64,000 nucleotides of DNA from Zhihengliuella halotolerans. GTDB lineage: Bacteria > Actinomycetota > Actinomycetes > Actinomycetales > Micrococcaceae. The DNA is taken from positions 3,224,001 through 3,288,000 of the forward strand of contig NZ_SHLA01000001.1 of NCBI RefSeq assembly GCF_004217565.1, read 5' to 3'. How positions within the stretch are numbered: position 1 is the first letter of the stretch; every line of letters starts with the position of its first letter. A program made the position numbers and the translations under genes. A model generated the notes under the pieces. It was not told where the DNA came from, did no database searches, and worked only from the letters and a program-made list of their open reading frames with translations. This document shows positions 8,885-17,031 of this stretch, one piece after another.

Positions 8885-9864
8885 GCCAGAATCTTCCTCC
8901 CAGCCCTGGCCGCGGCCCTGCACCGGTGCCCGGTACGACGGCGGCGGCCGGCGCCGCGGCACCGACCGGAAAAGCGCCGGAACCCGAGGGGCGCGGCACC
9001 AGCGTGTGGGGCGAGGCGTTCATCCGGCTGCGCCGCAATCCGGCGGCGATCGTCGGTGCCGTGATCGTCACCGCGTTCCTCCTGGTGGCCGTGCTGGCCC
9101 CTGTCCTGGCGCCGTTCGGCGGCGAGGAGCTGCCCGGGCGCCGCGACATCACCCCGACGCACATCCCCGGTCCCGGCGAGGTGGAGGGGTACGCCCTCGG
9201 CCTCGACCGGTTCGGCGGCGACGTGCTCTCGAAGCTGATCTGGGGAGCGCAGTCCTCCCTCATGATCGGCATCGTCTCCACCGCGTTCGGACTCGTCGGC
9301 GGCATGATCCTGGGTCTGCTCGCCGGCGGGTTCGGCGGCTGGGTCGACAACGTCATCATGCGCTTCGTGGACATCCTGCTCTCGGTGCCGAACCTGCTGC
9401 TGGCCGTGTCCATCGCCGCGGTGCTGGGCCAGGGCGAGTACGCGATCATGATCGCGATTGGCGTCTCCGCGGTCCCCATCTTCGCCCGCCTGCTGCGCTC
9501 GTCGATCCTGGCGCAGAAGGGCTCCGACTACATCCTCGCGGCGCAGACCCTGGGCCTGAGCCGGCGTACCATCACGATGAGTCACCTGCTCCCGAACTCG
9601 GTCGGACCGGTCATCGTGCAGGCGACGCTGACCTTGGCCACGGCGGTCATCGACGCGGCGGCCCTGTCCTTCCTGGGCCTGGGCGGCGGCGTGCCCTACG
9701 AAGCCGAATGGGGCCGCATGCTCACCTACGCCCAGGCGGAGCTGAGCATCGCCCCGCAGCTGGCGTTCCTGCCGGGCATCTGCATCGCGGTCACCGCGCT
9801 CGGGTTCACGCTCCTCGGCGAGTCCCTGCGCGAGGCGCTGGACCCGAAGTCCCGCGCCCGCTAG
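8881..9864 (+). CDS. ABC transporter permease, DppC/OppC type
   Basis: A 327-residue partner permease with a Pro/Ala-rich cytoplasmic N-terminus of about 45 residues, then the OppC_N segment (LRRNPAAIVGAVIV) and the binding-protein-dependent transport domain. YILAAQTLGLSRRTI is the EAA loop that docks onto the ATPase; LGLGGGVPYEAEWGRML is a conserved late-loop signature of this family. It overlaps the upstream permease by 4 bases. No ATPase follows, which is unusual because DppD/DppF normally complete the operon. Confidence 0.88.
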   Translation: MSQNLPPSPGRGPAPVPGTTAAAGAAAPTGKAPEPEGRGTSVWGEAFIRLRRNPAAIVGAVIVTAFLLVAVLAPVLAPFGGEELPGRRDITPTHIPGPGEVEGYALGLDRFGGDVLSKLIWGAQSSLMIGIVSTAFGLVGGMILGLLAGGFGGWVDNVIMRFVDILLSVPNLLLAVSIAAVLGQGEYAIMIAIGVSAVPIFARLLRSSILAQKGSDYILAAQTLGLSRRTITMSHLLPNSVGPVIVQATLTLATAVIDAAALSFLGLGGGVPYEAEWGRMLTYAQAELSIAPQLAFLPGICIAVTALGFTLLGESLREALDPKSRAR

Positions 9865-9894
9865 AACCGGCACCGTCAGCGGGGCGACCCGCCA

Positions 9895-10824
9895 CTACCG
9901 TTCGGCGACGAATCGACGGGTGACGGCCATATCGCGGTCGCCGAGACCCGAGTCGACGATCTCCGTGAAAGTCTCGTGCAGTGCCGGCAGGAGAGCGGCC
10001 CGGGTGGCGGTGGATTCGGCGACTTCGAGCCCGCAGCCGAGGTCCTTGAGCAGGTACTTGGCGGCGCCCGAGGGGCTGTCGTCGCGGCCCACGAGCTTGT
10101 CCTTGCGGGTGTCGAGCAGGCGCGAGGACGCGTAGCCGTGGCCAAGCAGGTCCCACATCTGGCCGACGTCGATGCCGGAGCGTTCGGCTAGGACGGTGGC
10201 CTCGCCGAGGGCCAGGATCGTCGCGCTGACGACCAGCTGGTTGCACGCCTTGGCGACCTCGCCGGCGCCGAGCGGGCCAAGTCGGACCGGGGTCCCGCAC
10301 GGGGCGAGTGCACGGGTGGCGCGGGCGCAGTCGTCCTCCGTTCCGCCCATCATGATCGACAGGGTGCCGGCGATCGCGCCGTCCTCCCCGCCGGAAACCG
10401 GCGCGTCGACGAGGTGGACGCGCCCGCCGGTCGCGCCCTCGAGTCGCTGGCCGAGTTCCTGGATGCCGGGTGCCGAGCACGTGGAGCCGACGACGACGAG
10501 CAGCGGATCGGCGTCCCGGGGGCGGTCAGCCGCCCCGGCGGCGAGGCCGGCGGGACCGTCCAGCAATTCGATGACCTGCGGGAGGTCGGGGACCATGAGC
10601 AGTACGATGTCGCACGCGCGACCGAGGGAGGCGGGGGCGTCGTGCCAGTCGATGGCGGCGGCAGGGGAGCCGAGGAGGAGCTCGGTCATGACCTCGTCGC
10701 GCGGCCGGCGGGCCGTGACGGCCGCGCGACCGTGGCTCACGGCGAGATGGCGGGCCATCGGGGCGCCCATGGCGCCGAGCCCGATGACGCCGACGAGCGG
10801 TGCGGTGCGGTCCTGATGCGTCAT
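9895..10824 (-). CDS. NAD(P)-dependent beta-hydroxyacid dehydrogenase family protein
   Basis: A 309-residue 3-hydroxyisobutyrate dehydrogenase-like enzyme. The N-terminal dinucleotide-binding motif is GVIGLGAMGAPMARHL, the substrate-binding strand is VDAPVSGGEDGAIAGTLS, and the catalytic lysine is in GEVAKACNQL. Such enzymes oxidise short beta-hydroxyacids (3-hydroxyisobutyrate, tartronate semialdehyde and others); the substrate cannot be fixed from sequence. It is divergent from a second, unrelated dehydrogenase gene at 10912 with about 87 bases between them. Confidence 0.85.
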   Translation of the reverse strand: MTHQDRTAPLVGVIGLGAMGAPMARHLAVSHGRAAVTARRPRDEVMTELLLGSPAAAIDWHDAPASLGRACDIVLLMVPDLPQVIELLDGPAGLAAGAADRPRDADPLLVVVGSTCSAPGIQELGQRLEGATGGRVHLVDAPVSGGEDGAIAGTLSIMMGGTEDDCARATRALAPCGTPVRLGPLGAGEVAKACNQLVVSATILALGEATVLAERSGIDVGQMWDLLGHGYASSRLLDTRKDKLVGRDDSPSGAAKYLLKDLGCGLEVAESTATRAALLPALHETFTEIVDSGLGDRDMAVTRRFVAER

Positions 10825-10911
10825 CGCAGCAAGTCTTTCATTTGGTGACGTGGATCCGTAGGGTGCGCGGGCGGGCCGATAGGGTGGGTGGAACCGGAAG
10901 GAAACCCGCTG

Positions 10912-11973
10912 ATGAACCCCACTTCTCAGACCCTACAGGTCGGTCTCGCGGTCGACCTCCCGCAGGGCGATTGTGAACTGATCGAGCGGCTCGAGCCGCG
11001 CGTGCGTGTGCTGCGCCGCCCCGGACTGAACCGACCAGCGCGCTGGAACGGGGATTGGGAGGGCGACCCCGGATTCGAGCGCACCGCCGAGCAGGAGGCG
11101 GAGTTCGCGGAATTGCTCGCCGGAGCCGACGCGCTGTTCGGCATTCCCGACGTCGATCCGGCGCTGCTGGCGCGGACCATTCGGGCGAATCCCGGGCTGC
11201 GGTGGGTGCACACCATGGCGGCCGGCGGCGGGGCGCAGGTGCGGGCCGCTGACCTCTCGCCGGACGAACTCGAGCGCGTCGCGTTCACGACAAGCGCCGG
11301 TGTGCACGGCTCCACACTCGCCGAGTTCGCGCTGTTCGGCGTGCTCGCCGGCGCGAAGGATCTGCGTCAGCTCGAGCGCGATCAGGCGGCGAAGCTGTGG
11401 CCCGCCGAGCGGCGGTACATGCGTCACCTCGACGAGATGACGGTCCTCGTCGTGGGCCTCGGGGGCATCGGGGCGGCAACCGCGGCCCGGTTCGCTGCCT
11501 GCGGCTCCACCGTGTGGGGCACCTCCCGCAGCGGGCGCCGCGTAGAGCACGTCGACCGTGTCGTCCCGCTCGAGGACCTCACCAAGGCGGCGGGAGAGGT
11601 TGACGCGATCATCGTGACGCTGCCCGGGACGCCGTCGACTGAGAAGCTCATCGGCGCCGACGTCTTCGCCGCCGTCAAGCCCGGTACGATCCTGGTCAAC
11701 GTCGGCCGCGGAACGGTGATCGACGAGGAGGCTCTCCTGCCCGCGCTCGACGACGGACGGATCGGGTTCGCCGCACTCGATGTCTTCGCGACCGAACCGC
11801 TGCCGGCGTCGAGCCCCCTGTGGGAGCATCCTCGGGTTCTCGCGAGCCCGCACACCGCCGCACTGAGCCGGCAGGAGGCGGGGCGCATCGCCAAACTGTT
11901 CGCGCGCAACGCGACACGCCTGCTCGATGGAGAGCCGCTGATCAACCGCGTCGACACCGTGGAGTTCTACTGA
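10912..11973 (+). CDS. D-2-hydroxyacid dehydrogenase family protein
   Basis: A 353-residue member of the D-isomer-specific 2-hydroxyacid dehydrogenase family. The NAD-binding motif is VVGLGGIGAATAARFAACG, followed by VNVGRGTVIDEEALLPAL (substrate-binding Arg) and ASPHTAALS (catalytic His). The catalytic part lacks the usual N-terminal Gly-rich consensus, and the precise substrate is unknown. The ATG at 10912 has GGAAGGAAA upstream at good spacing, so it is preferred to an in-frame GTG at 10888. It converges on ogt with only 2 bases between the stops. Confidence 0.83.
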   Translation: MNPTSQTLQVGLAVDLPQGDCELIERLEPRVRVLRRPGLNRPARWNGDWEGDPGFERTAEQEAEFAELLAGADALFGIPDVDPALLARTIRANPGLRWVHTMAAGGGAQVRAADLSPDELERVAFTTSAGVHGSTLAEFALFGVLAGAKDLRQLERDQAAKLWPAERRYMRHLDEMTVLVVGLGGIGAATAARFAACGSTVWGTSRSGRRVEHVDRVVPLEDLTKAAGEVDAIIVTLPGTPSTEKLIGADVFAAVKPGTILVNVGRGTVIDEEALLPALDDGRIGFAALDVFATEPLPASSPLWEHPRVLASPHTAALSRQEAGRIAKLFARNATRLLDGEPLINRVDTVEFY

Positions 11974-11975
11974 CG

Positions 11976-12482
11976 TCAGGCGAGGGTCGCGCCCTCCAGC
12001 GCCAGCAGGAATTGCTTGCGTTCGGCGCCCCCGGCGTAGCCGGTGAGGCCGCCGCCGGAACCGAGCACGCGGTGGCACGGGAACACGATGCTCAGCGGAT
12101 TGCGCCCGACGGCCTGGCCGACCGCCTGCGCCCCGCGCGGCGAACCGACGGCCCGTGCGATCTCGCCGTACGTCACGGTGCTCCCGCGCGGGATCCCGCA
12201 CAACTGGTCCCACACGGCCTTCTGGCGGGGTGTGCCCGGCGCGCCCAGGGGGAGGTCGAAGCCGTCCGCGCTGCCCGCCGCGTAGGCCGCCAACTGCGCT
12301 GCCGCCTCGTCGAGCAGTGGGTCGTCCCCGGGGCGAACCTGCTCGCCGAGCCGCTCGGGCGACGGCTGGAAACGGTGGTCGGCGAACCAGATCCCGGTCA
12401 GCCGGCCCGCGTCGGCGGCGATGGTCAAGGGGCCGATCGGAGTGGCCGCGAGTTCCGGCGCGTCGGTGATCAGATGCTTCAT
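11976..12482 (-). CDS. ogt: Methylated-DNA--protein-cysteine methyltransferase
   Basis: A 168-residue O6-alkylguanine-DNA alkyltransferase. The suicide acceptor Cys136 lies in the hallmark SIVFPCHRVLG, preceded by the helix-turn-helix region GSTVTYGEIARAVGSPRGAQAVGQA that holds the DNA and the arginine finger. It transfers a methyl group from O6-methylguanine to itself. Its ATG overlaps the stop of the Ada-AlkA gene (ATGA), so it is the second gene of an alkylation-repair operon and supplies the methyltransferase activity absent from the upstream fusion. Confidence 0.93.
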   Translation of the reverse strand: MKHLITDAPELAATPIGPLTIAADAGRLTGIWFADHRFQPSPERLGEQVRPGDDPLLDEAAAQLAAYAAGSADGFDLPLGAPGTPRQKAVWDQLCGIPRGSTVTYGEIARAVGSPRGAQAVGQAVGRNPLSIVFPCHRVLGSGGGLTGYAGGAERKQFLLALEGATLA

Positions 12483-14068
12483 GATGCTCCTCCGGGGGCT
12501 GTCGCTGGTGATGGTGCGGGCGCGGCGGCCCATAAGTGCGCGGCGGCGTAGGAGCGCCACGGCCGCGTTGCCTCGAGCTCCGCGGCGAGGTCGGCGCGGC
12601 TTTCGGCGAGGCCGAGCGCCCGCGCGTTGGTGGCGAGAGCGGCATCGCCGCTGAGGTCCACGTCGGGGTCGCCGAGCGCGCGCAGCCGCGTGTAGGCGAG
12701 CGTCCACGGGCCCACGCCCTTGAGGACCGCGAGCCGCTCGAGCATGTCCGCGTCGGGCGCTGCCGGGTTCTCCGCGAGCAGCGCCAGCACGCGTTCGATG
12801 GTCGCCCGGCGAGCCGCCGGCCCCCGGTACCAGTCGCCCAGGCTCGCGAGCGCGGCACTCGCGCTCGGGAACGGGCGCAGTTCGGAGGACGACGGCGGCG
12901 CCCCGCCGTCGTACCCGCCCCCGGCAGGCGCGGAGTCGGCTCGCGCGGCGCGAACCGCGGCGGCCATGAGGCGTTGACCCGCGGCGACCGTGATCTGCTG
13001 GCCGGTGACGGCGCGCAGGACGGCCTCGTGCAGGGTCGGGATCCCGGGGATGCGCGTGCCCGGGCGCGCGCCGACGAGCGGAGTCAGCCAGGCGGTGCGG
13101 GAGAGCGCGGACTCGATGCCGGGCAGGTCGGCGTCGGCGTCGGTGAGGCGGCGGGCGGTGGCGACGGCCGCTGGGAGGTCGCGGGCGTCATCGAGCGCGA
13201 TCCGGGCACGCAGGACGCCCGACGCGTCGGGGCCCAGGCGGAGCAGGCCGCGGCCGTTCGGCAGAGCGAGCGCGCGCTCATAGTGGCCGTCCTCGATCCG
13301 GTCCATTCCGGCGACCGTGCGCGCGGCGAACCAGCTGCTCAACCCCGCCCAGTCGAGCCCGCCGCGCACCGGCAGGCGGGCGCTGAGTGCGACGGGCGCC
13401 GCTGCCACCCGTTCGGTGGTGCCGCCCGCCTGTCGTGACGCCGTGCGCAGTTCGCCCGGGGAGCGGTTGAACACGGCGCGGATCGTGTCGTTGAACTGCC
13501 GGATGCTGCCGAATCCGGCGGAGAACGCCACGTCGGCGACGGGCAGCTCGGTGGAGGCGAGGAGGCGGAAGGCGCCGCGGGCGCGCCGTGCGCGGGCGTG
13601 GGCCAACGCCGGCGCACCGGTGGCCTCGACGAGCGCCCGGTTCAGTGTCCGCACCGAGACGCCCAGGCGTGAGGCGAGCGCGGGGACCGTGGGTGGGCTT
13701 TCGACGGCGGCACGTGCGGCGAGCACGCCGTCGTCGCCGGAGTCCAGCGCGCCGTCGTCGATCAGGGCGAGGGCACGGCCGGCGAGCGTCGCCGCGGGGT
13801 CCCAAGCGGGTGAGCCGGGCAGCGCCTCGGGGAAGCAGCGCAGGCACGGCCGGAAGCCGCGAACCTGCGCTTCGGCCGCGGTCCGCAGGAACGTCACGTT
13901 CTCCCGCTTCGGGGTCGGCGCCGGGCACGACGGCCGGCAGTAGATGCCTGTCGTGAACACGGCCGTGTAGAAGGCGCCGTCGAAACGCGCGTCGCGCGCG
14001 TCGATCGCCGTGTACTTGGCGTCGAACGGCAAGTCCTCGAAGGTGGTCGCGTCGCCGGTCTTGGTCAT
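12479..14068 (-). CDS. Ada-type regulator fused to AlkA DNA-3-methyladenine glycosylase
   Basis: A 529-residue three-part protein. Residues 15-80 are the Ada methyl-phosphotriester sensor with zinc cysteines Cys44, Cys48, Cys75 and Cys78. Residues about 110-205 are an AraC-type DNA-binding domain (SVRTLNRALVEATG, VADVAFSAGFGSIRQFN). From about residue 230 it is an AlkA-type glycosylase with the helix-hairpin-helix LKGVGPWTLAY and the catalytic Asp in DLSGDAAL. It should sense methylated DNA backbone, activate its own operon and excise N3-alkylpurines. The ATG at 14068 is preferred over an upstream in-frame TTG; weak CAGGA precedes it. Confidence 0.92.
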   Translation of the reverse strand: MTKTGDATTFEDLPFDAKYTAIDARDARFDGAFYTAVFTTGIYCRPSCPAPTPKRENVTFLRTAAEAQVRGFRPCLRCFPEALPGSPAWDPAATLAGRALALIDDGALDSGDDGVLAARAAVESPPTVPALASRLGVSVRTLNRALVEATGAPALAHARARRARGAFRLLASTELPVADVAFSAGFGSIRQFNDTIRAVFNRSPGELRTASRQAGGTTERVAAAPVALSARLPVRGGLDWAGLSSWFAARTVAGMDRIEDGHYERALALPNGRGLLRLGPDASGVLRARIALDDARDLPAAVATARRLTDADADLPGIESALSRTAWLTPLVGARPGTRIPGIPTLHEAVLRAVTGQQITVAAGQRLMAAAVRAARADSAPAGGGYDGGAPPSSSELRPFPSASAALASLGDWYRGPAARRATIERVLALLAENPAAPDADMLERLAVLKGVGPWTLAYTRLRALGDPDVDLSGDAALATNARALGLAESRADLAAELEATRPWRSYAAAHLWAAAPAPSPATAPGGAS

Positions 14069-14150
14069 GGGTTCATCCTGCCGCACGCGCAAGTTCTTCG
14101 CTGGCGGGATTCGGTCACGAGCCTCGGGCGGAGAGTGTGGCGGACGCCGC

Positions 14151-14174
14151 GCTCGCCTGTATGCAGGCGCGAGC
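14151..14174 (-). terminator. Probable terminator of the VOC gene
   Basis: An imperfect hairpin: GCTCGCCTG at 14151-14159 and CAGGCGCGAGC at 14164-14174, with a one-base bulge and the loop TATG. It lies just past the stop of the leftward VOC gene and upstream of the ada-alkA start. There is no strong T run. Confidence 0.45.
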
Positions 14175-14186
14175 CGCCCCCCCGGA

Positions 14187-15053
14187 TCAGCCGGCTGTGA
14201 TGCGCAGCGCGTTGTTCCAGGGGTCCTCGAACGTGAGCGTGCGACCGTCGTCGTACCAGGGGACCGAGCTGGACGTGAGCCGCTCCCGCAGGGCGCCCAC
14301 CGCCTCCTCGTCGGACACTGTCAGGTCGATTTCGCCGAGACCGAGCGAGGGTTCGCGTCCGGTGGCGCCGCGCGAGTTCCACGTGTTGGCAGCGAGGTGG
14401 TGGTGGTAGCCGCCGACGGAGAAGAACACGGCGCTGTTGCCGATCGTCGCGGTGACGTCGAAGCCGACGACGCCCGCGTAGAACTCGCGCGCGGTCGCGA
14501 CGTCGCCCACCTTGAGGTGCACGTGGCCGACCTTCGCTTCGCCGCGTGGGATCGCGGGGTCGGCGAGGTGAAGTTGCAGGTAGCGGCGCGGGTCCAGGAA
14601 GACGGTGTCCATCGCGACGCGATCGCCGTCCCACCGCCAGGTCTCGCGCGGGCGGTCGAAGTAGAGCTCGACGCCGTTGCCCTCGGGGTCGTCGAAGTAG
14701 AAGGCCTCCGAGACGAGGTGGTCCGACGCGCCGAGGAAGCGGCCCGCGGACCAGGCGGCCACGCGCTGGACCGCGGCGGCCAGGTCGGCGCGGGAGGAGA
14801 AGAGGATCGCGGTGTGGAAGAGGCCCGCTGCGCCGTCCGGTGCGTGCCGCAGGGCGGGTGCGTGTTCGAGGATCATGGTCGGGGCGCCGTTCCGGCCGAG
14901 GACGGCGCTCGGCCCGGCCTGGGCGATGACGTCGAGACCCACGCCTTCGGTGTAGTAGCGGATCTGTGAGTCCAGATTGCCGACTTTGAGGGTCACGGTC
15001 CCGACGTCGCTGCGGGCGTCGAGGCGGTCCAGGGTGTCCATCGCCGTGCTCAT
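14187..15053 (-). CDS. Two-domain VOC (glyoxalase/extradiol dioxygenase) family protein
   Basis: A 288-residue protein built of two vicinal-oxygen-chelate repeats, about residues 16-130 and 160-285. Metal-ligand candidates include the His in FHTAILF, the Glu in NGVELYF, and the His of GHVHLKVG. This architecture matches CatE/MhqE-type ring-cleavage dioxygenases and glyoxalase-like proteins, which act on catechols or quinone-derived thiol adducts. The ATG at 15053 follows GGAG by 9 bases. A nearly perfect 9-6-9 inverted repeat 43 bases upstream suggests control by a MarR-like regulator. The substrate is not determinable. Confidence 0.8.
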   Translation of the reverse strand: MSTAMDTLDRLDARSDVGTVTLKVGNLDSQIRYYTEGVGLDVIAQAGPSAVLGRNGAPTMILEHAPALRHAPDGAAGLFHTAILFSSRADLAAAVQRVAAWSAGRFLGASDHLVSEAFYFDDPEGNGVELYFDRPRETWRWDGDRVAMDTVFLDPRRYLQLHLADPAIPRGEAKVGHVHLKVGDVATAREFYAGVVGFDVTATIGNSAVFFSVGGYHHHLAANTWNSRGATGREPSLGLGEIDLTVSDEEAVGALRERLTSSSVPWYDDGRTLTFEDPWNNALRITAG

Positions 15054-15095
15054 GTGCTTCAACTCCAACCTGTCGCGGACCGTCGCGGTCCTGCT

Positions 15096-15119
15096 ATTTA
15101 GTTGAAGGAACAAGTAAAT
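15096..15119. promoter_or_regulatory. Inverted-repeat operator ahead of the VOC gene
   Basis: ATTTAGTTG (15096-15104) and CAAGTAAAT (15111-15119) form a 9-bp inverted repeat with one mismatch around AAGGAA. It is AT-rich in a GC-rich genome and sits where a repressor would block the VOC promoter. MarR-family or DUF24/HxlR regulators commonly use such sites upstream of quinone/catechol-detoxifying dioxygenases. No regulator gene is adjacent. Confidence 0.5.
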
Positions 15120-15302
15120 TTCGGGATTCATTCCCGGTGGGCCGCGGCCGAGGCCTCCTGCGGTGGTGCCGACCGCGCCCGTCGTCGAAATGGGCGACTT
15201 CTCGGCGCTGCTGTCGCTCAGAACGACGACGCGAGACGACCGCTGCAGGACTGCGGCTGTGGATACCCGCGAGGAGGTCGCTTTCTCGTCGAGCATGGAC
15301 TC

Positions 15303-16117
15303 ATGACGCCTCGTAGCCAGATGCCGGCCGAACTGCAGAACTGCGTTTTCAGCGTGCGACAGGCGCTGGATGCAGGTGTCACGAGATCCAGACTCAGAGC
15401 CGGAGATATCACCGCCCTGGCTGCGGGCCTCTACGCGCACGGTGTCGACGAGCCGACGGAGCTCGCCCGGGCGGCCGCGCTCCGATATTGGCGACCCGAA
15501 CTCTGGCTGTCGCATGCGAGCGCGGCCAAGGCGCACGGACTCTGGATTCCGGCGTCGATCGCCCGGGATCCGCGGCTCCACGTGAGCCTGCCGCGGCTGC
15601 AGCGGACGGTGCGGGCAGCTGGGTTCGCCGGCCACGCCATGATCGCCCGGGCCGAGGATGTGCTCCGGTTCGATCGTGTGGCGCACGCACCAGCGGGTCT
15701 GACTGCGGCCGTCTCCACGCCCGTGCGCACGTGGCTCGACCTCGCACCCTTGCTGTCTCTCGATGAAATGATCGTTCTCGGGGATCAGCTGGTCCGCCGC
15801 CCCTATCGGCGGCTCGACGGGAGAAACGAACCATGGGCGACGCTGTCCGGACTTGAAGCGCACGTCGACGACCATCGGGGGTTGAACGGCACCCGCATGG
15901 CGCGCAGGGCGCTGGACCTCATCCGGGTGGGATCGGATTCGCCGCCGGAGACGAGGGTGCGCACCACCGGACGGCGGAGCAGTTCGAGCGCGACATCCGT
16001 CGCGACGAGGCGTTCTCTGCCCGTGGCTGGCGCAATTTCCGATTCACGAGGGAGGGCGGGCGACAGGGGTTCGGTCGGGCGGTCATCCAGCTGCGCCGGC
16101 TCCTCGGCGCGCCGTAG
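15303..16117 (+). pseudogene. DUF559/AbiEi-like protein, degraded by internal deletion and frameshift
   Basis: From the ATG at 15303 a normal product runs about 218 codons (MTPRSQMPAEL to SPPETRVR) and resembles the N-terminal part of actinobacterial DUF559 (Vsr-like endonuclease fold) proteins, including a helix-turn-helix-like start. At about 15960 the frame shifts: the typical family C-terminus HHRTAEQFERDIRRDEAFSA is found in the +2 frame from 15962 and ends at TAG 16117. By comparison with the intact DUF559 gene at 29582-30445, about 40 codons carrying the first catalytic Asp region are missing. The frame without correction would read antisense to the next gene, so I treat this as a pseudogene. 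Confidence 0.75.
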
Positions 16118-16148
16118 CGTCGTTCCGGGTCGGACGCGGGACAGTGGT

Positions 16149-16943
16149 TCAACGCGGGGTGACGTCCACCGAACCGTTCCTCGTCGCGACACGCACCCGC
16201 TGGTCACTCGAGGGATCCGTCGGGACCTCGATGTCCTGCCGGCCGTTGTTCGTGGACACCGACACGTCGTACGGGCCGCCGGGAAGCTCAACTTCCACGG
16301 CCCCGTTGCGGGTCTCGATCTCGACGTCCGACGGGACGGCAGCGAGGCGGGCGTCCACGTCGCCGTTGTTGGTTTCGATCCGTACGACGTCGGCGCTCGC
16401 CTCGCGGACCTCCACCCGGCCGTTGCGAGTGGATACGTCGATGCGGCCCGAGGTGTCCTTCAGTGCGAGGGCTCCGTTGCGGCTGGAGATGTCGAGACCG
16501 CCGCTGACGTCCTCGACCGTCACCGCTCCATTGCGCGTTGTGACCGCGACCCCGTTGTCGAGGCCGGCGAGCCCGATCGATCCGTTGCGGCCGGTCAGCT
16601 CGAGCGCGACGCCGTGGGGCACCACCACCTCGTAGGTGGTCCGGCACCAGTTCAGCCCTGTGCAGGCACGTTCCAGATTCAGCCGGTCGTCGGAGATCGA
16701 CCAGTCCGCCCTGTCCACGCCGATCAGCACGGTGCCCGCGAGCTCGCGGCGCACTTCGACGTCGTCGACGTCGCTCGCGGTGACGCTGATGTCGCCGTTG
16801 TGCGAGTCGATGCTCAACGCGTCGCCGTCGAGTGAGAAGCTCTGGGACTCCGAGTCCGGGCCGACGACGGGTGCCGCGACGGAGCAGCCCGTGGCCGCGG
16901 TGAGCAGAATGGCGGCGGCGAGGGCGGGGAGCGGGCGTCTCAT
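16149..16943 (-). CDS. DUF4097-family beta-strand-repeat lipoprotein
   Basis: A 264-residue protein with a signal peptide ending in TAATGC, putting a probable lipidated Cys at residue 20. The mature part is a series of short repeats, each about 20 residues with an xRNGxxxV core (GRNGSIGLAG, TRNGAVTVED, SRNGALALKD, STRNGRVEVRE), the pattern of DUF4097 beta-solenoid or beta-roll adhesin-like proteins. In Actinobacteria these are often near cell-envelope stress regulators; none is visible here. Function unknown. Confidence 0.75.
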   Translation of the reverse strand: MRRPLPALAAAILLTAATGCSVAAPVVGPDSESQSFSLDGDALSIDSHNGDISVTASDVDDVEVRRELAGTVLIGVDRADWSISDDRLNLERACTGLNWCRTTYEVVVPHGVALELTGRNGSIGLAGLDNGVAVTTRNGAVTVEDVSGGLDISSRNGALALKDTSGRIDVSTRNGRVEVREASADVVRIETNNGDVDARLAAVPSDVEIETRNGAVEVELPGGPYDVSVSTNNGRQDIEVPTDPSSDQRVRVATRNGSVDVTPR

Positions 16944-17031
16944 GTTCCCAGCCTAGGTGGGATCGGCTCCGAGGGAACCCGACCTCGGGAAAATGGGGGT
17001 ATGAATCAGGGTCATCCCTGAGGCCGGGCCG

